From Aeromicrobium massiliense JC14 (lineage in GTDB: Bacteria; Actinomycetota; Actinomycetes; Propionibacteriales; Nocardioidaceae), in assembly GCF_000312105.1 (NCBI RefSeq), contig NZ_HE978638.1:1-64000 (forward strand): a stretch of 64,000 nucleotides of DNA. The letters are read 5' to 3'. Within the stretch, counting starts at the first letter, position 1, and every line of letters starts with the position of its first letter. A model generated the notes under the pieces. That model was not told the DNA's origin. It saw only the letters and a program-made list of their open reading frames with translations, and did no database searches. Shown piece by piece: positions 61,392 to 64,000 of this stretch. The position numbers and the translations under genes are program-made.

Positions 61392-63692
61392 ATGGAAGAG
61401 ATGGACGAGATCGTCCAGGAATTCCTGGTGGAGAGCTACGAGAACCTCGATCAGCTGGATCGGGACCTGGTGGCGCTCGAGCAGGAGCCGGGCTCTCGCG
61501 AGCTGCTCGGCAGCATCTTCCGCACGATCCACACGATCAAGGGCACCAGCGGCTTCCTGGCCTTCAACAACCTCGAGTCGGTCACCCACGTCGGCGAGAA
61601 CCTGCTCGCCCGCCTGCGCGACGGCAAGATGTCGATGACGCCCACGACCACCGACGTGCTGCTCGCGATGGTCGACACCGTCCGCGAGCTGCTCGCGGCG
61701 ATCGAGGAGCGCGGCACCGAGGAGGGCGTCGAGGTCGCCGCCCCCGTGGCCGCCATCACCGCCGTGCTGGAGGGCCGCGAGCCGGCCGCCACCCCGGTCG
61801 CGGACCTGCTGCCCGAGGCCGCTGCCCCGGCCCCGGCCGAGCCGGGCGTCGCCGAGGTCGCCGAGACCGAGCCCGAGGCCGTCGTCGAGGCGCCGGTCGC
61901 CGAGGCTCCCGCCGCCCCCGCCGCGGCGGCCTCTGCTCCCGCGGCCCCCGCCGCGCCGGAGGAGGAGCACACGACCCGCCGCAACGCGGCCGAGTCGTCC
62001 ATCCGCGTGGACGTCGACCTGCTCGACACCCTGATGCGTCAGGTCGGCGAGCTCGTGCTCAGCCGCAACCAGATCGTGCGCCAGGCCGCCGAGACCGACG
62101 ACCTCGAGCTCGCCCGCGCCGCGCAGCGCCTGAACCTCATCGTCACCGAGGTGCAGGAAGGCGTCATGAAGACGCGCATGCAGCCCATCGACCACATCTG
62201 GGCCAAGATGCCGCGCGTCGTCCGTGACCTCGGCAGCTCGCTGGGCAAGAAGGTCAACCTCGAGATGATCGGTCGCGAGACCGAGCTCGACCGCAGCCTG
62301 CTCGAGTCGGTCAAGGACCCGCTGACGCACCTCGTGCGCAACGGCGTCGACCACGGCCTGGAGAGCACCGAGGACCGCGTCGCGGCCGGCAAGCCTGCCC
62401 AGGGCACGCTGACGCTGCGGGCGTACCACGAGGGCGGCCAGGTCGTCGTCGAGGTCACCGACGACGGCGCCGGCATCGACCCTGAGCGCATCGCGGCCAA
62501 GGCGGTCCAGAAGGGCCTGCGCACCGCGGAGCAGATCTCGCTCATGAGCCAGGCGGACGTCCTGCAGCTCATCTTCTCGCCCGGCTTCTCCACCGCCGCG
62601 CAGGTCACGAACGTCTCGGGGCGTGGCGTGGGCATGGACGTGGTGCGCACCAACATCGAGGCCATCGGCGGCACGATCGAGGTCGAGTCCGTCGTCGGTC
62701 GCGGCACCACGTGCCGCCTGCGCATCCCGCTGACGCTGGCCATCGTGCCCGCGCTGACGGTGGAGTGCGCCGGCGACCGCTACGCCATCCCGCAGGTCAG
62801 CCTGCTGGAGCTCGTCGCCCTGGATGCCGACCGCGCCGCCACCGCCATGGAGGAGGTCAACGGCGCGCCGGTGTACCGCCTGCGCGGCTCGCTGCTCCCG
62901 CTCGTCCGCCTCGCCGAGGTGCTCGGCGTCGAGTCCGAGCGCAGCGACGGCCACGTGCTCATCGCGGTGCTGCAGGCCGAGAACAAGCGCTTCGGCCTGG
63001 TCATCGACCGCGTCCTCAACACCGAGGAGATCGTGGTCAAGCCGCTCGACGCGCGGCTCAAGGCGATCGGCACCTACTCCGGCGCCACGATCCTGGGCGA
63101 CGGCCGCGTGGCCCTCATCCTGGACGTGCAGGCGCTGGCCCGCCGGGCCATGGCCGCCGAGGCGCTCGAGCGCACCGCGGCCGACGAGGTCGCCGGCGAG
63201 GCGGCCAAGGGCGTCGGCGAGCAGCTGCGCATGCTGGTCGCGGGCATCGGCAGCGGCCGCCGCGTCGCGATCCCGCTGTCGTCGGTCACCCGGCTGGAGA
63301 ACATCCCGTCGGACAAGGTCGAGCTCGTCGGCAGCCGCGAGATGGTGCAGTACCGCGGGCAGATCCTGCCCCTGGTGCGCCTGGACCGTCACCTCGGCGC
63401 CATGTCCGAGCGGCACACCGACGACCTGGTCGTCGTCGTGTACTCCGCGGGCGACCGCAGCGTCGCGATCGTCGTGGACGAGATCATCGACATCGTCGAC
63501 GAGACGTCCGACGTCCACAGCGACATCGACGACCCGGGCCTGCTCGGCTCGACGCTGATCCGCGACCGCATCGTCGAGGTGCTCGACGTCCGCTCGGCGA
63601 TCCTCGCCGCGGACCCGCGCTTCTACACCGATCCCGCGCCGGTCCTGGACGTGGACGGCACCATCACCACCAGCTTCCAGGAGGCGCTGTGA
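61392..63692 (+). CDS. cheA: chemotaxis histidine kinase CheA with two CheW-like domains
   Basis: 766 residues. P1/HPt domain (residues 1-125) with phospho-acceptor His47 in IHTIKG; an Ala/Pro/Glu-rich linker (about 130-200) replaces a recognisable CheY-binding P2; P3 dimerisation then P4 kinase with HLVRNGVDHGLE, DDGAGIDP and GRGVGMDVV; then two consecutive P5/CheW-like domains (about 440-575 and 595-740). It phosphorylates CheY/CheB in response to MCP signals. ATG 61392 has an AAAGG-type Shine-Dalgarno; in-frame ATGs at 61368 and 61329 are possible. The stop overlaps cheW. Confidence 0.92.
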   Translation: MEEMDEIVQEFLVESYENLDQLDRDLVALEQEPGSRELLGSIFRTIHTIKGTSGFLAFNNLESVTHVGENLLARLRDGKMSMTPTTTDVLLAMVDTVRELLAAIEERGTEEGVEVAAPVAAITAVLEGREPAATPVADLLPEAAAPAPAEPGVAEVAETEPEAVVEAPVAEAPAAPAAAASAPAAPAAPEEEHTTRRNAAESSIRVDVDLLDTLMRQVGELVLSRNQIVRQAAETDDLELARAAQRLNLIVTEVQEGVMKTRMQPIDHIWAKMPRVVRDLGSSLGKKVNLEMIGRETELDRSLLESVKDPLTHLVRNGVDHGLESTEDRVAAGKPAQGTLTLRAYHEGGQVVVEVTDDGAGIDPERIAAKAVQKGLRTAEQISLMSQADVLQLIFSPGFSTAAQVTNVSGRGVGMDVVRTNIEAIGGTIEVESVVGRGTTCRLRIPLTLAIVPALTVECAGDRYAIPQVSLLELVALDADRAATAMEEVNGAPVYRLRGSLLPLVRLAEVLGVESERSDGHVLIAVLQAENKRFGLVIDRVLNTEEIVVKPLDARLKAIGTYSGATILGDGRVALILDVQALARRAMAAEALERTAADEVAGEAAKGVGEQLRMLVAGIGSGRRVAIPLSSVTRLENIPSDKVELVGSREMVQYRGQILPLVRLDRHLGAMSERHTDDLVVVVYSAGDRSVAIVVDEIIDIVDETSDVHSDIDDPGLLGSTLIRDRIVEVLDVRSAILAADPRFYTDPAPVLDVDGTITTSFQEAL

Positions 63693-64000
63693 GCACCCGT
63701 CTGGTCACCTTCACCCTCCACGGACACCTGTACGGCGTCGACGTCGACGCGGTCCAGGAGGTGCTGCGGACGCAGCCGCGCACGCGCATCCCGCTCGCGC
63801 CCAAGACGCTGGGTGGACTCATCAACTTGCGCGGCCAGGTGCTGAGCGCGGTCGACATGCGTGAGCAGCTGGAGCTGCCCGCGCGGTCGGACGAGCAGGA
63901 GCCCATGGTCGTCGTCATCCGTGTCGCGGGCGAGCCCGTGGCCATGCTGGTGGACTCGATCGGATCCGTCGTCGACGTCGAGGACGATCAGTTCGAGCTT
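63689..64000 (+). CDS. cheW: chemotaxis adaptor CheW, partial (5' part)
   Basis: The first 104 codons are in the window, with VTFTLHGHLYGVDVDAVQEVLR, LAPKTLGGLINLRGQVLSAVDMRE and VVVIRVAGEPVAMLVDSIGSVVDV, all typical of CheW. It links MCPs to CheA. The GTG start overlaps the cheA stop (GTGA), after a GGAGG Shine-Dalgarno. The end lies beyond 64000. Confidence 0.92.
   Translation, partial: MSTRLVTFTLHGHLYGVDVDAVQEVLRTQPRTRIPLAPKTLGGLINLRGQVLSAVDMREQLELPARSDEQEPMVVVIRVAGEPVAMLVDSIGSVVDVEDDQFEL

Overview
The window is a high-GC actinobacterial chromosome segment with short intergenic gaps, many GTG starts and frequent ATGA/GTGA overlaps. The gene content (Tad pilus locus, ftsEX-peptidase-smpB-ssrA, the pncB/clpS/mec/cysO/cysM/murI/rph block shared with mycobacteria, DUF222-HNH, lhr-nei) and the tmRNA tag AENKRTDFALAA suggest Propionibacteriales, most likely Nocardioidaceae (for example Aeromicrobium or Nocardioides). 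The genus is an inference. The cell appears motile or chemotactic (CheA, CheW, an MCP-like protein) and able to sense red light (bacteriophytochrome).

Layout. 1-285: end of an rRNA operon (5S rRNA, two hairpin terminators). 400-4808: Tad pilus operon. 4894-9363: alcohol dehydrogenase, a DinB-like protein, two tandem paralogous lipoproteins, small proteins. 9439-15536: translation and division block prfB, ftsE, ftsX, LytM-type peptidase, smpB, amidohydrolase, ssrA. 15592-18831: TetR/MFS exporter pair with a three-site operator array, and an aldo/keto reductase. 18835-26906: soluble MCP-like protein, ZIP transporter, NCS2 purine permease, bacteriophytochrome-SpoIIE phosphatase, EthA-like monooxygenase. 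26960-32279: nei and lhr DNA repair pair. 32373-41824: DUF3048 lipoprotein, MerR, YqgE, DUF3039/helicase/LON-like operon, hydrolase/MpaB pair, AlkZ-like protein, LLM oxidoreductase. 41978-46459: secreted phytase/esterase-like protein and an SOS-box-controlled DUF222-HNH protein surrounded by dispersed palindromic repeats. 46588-50846: acetyltransferases and the NAD-salvage operon pncB-pncA-eis. 50927-60356: clpS, DUF2017, mec, cysO, cysM, murI, metallo-beta-lactamase fold protein, rph, rdgB, interrupted by an RCC1-repeat secreted protein and a GH1 glycosidase. 60497-64000: SGNH hydrolase, then cheA and the start of cheW, which runs off the window.

How genes work together. SmpB and tmRNA form the trans-translation pair. 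FtsEX most likely activates the adjacent coiled-coil LytM peptidase. Mec, CysO and CysM form the protein-bound thiocarboxylate cysteine pathway. PncA and PncB convert nicotinamide to nicotinate mononucleotide. Lhr and Nei act in DNA repair. CheA, CheW and MCP signal in chemotaxis.

A striking global feature is that at least sixteen genes have a TAnnnT -10 box ending six to eight bases before the start codon with no Shine-Dalgarno, so they are probably translated from leaderless mRNAs. The most unusual systems are the SOS-boxed HNH gene inside a cluster of TGAGCnTGTCGAAG repeats, the phytochrome fused to a PP2C phosphatase, the MCP-like protein with inverted domain order, and a CysO whose diglycine is masked by five extra residues.
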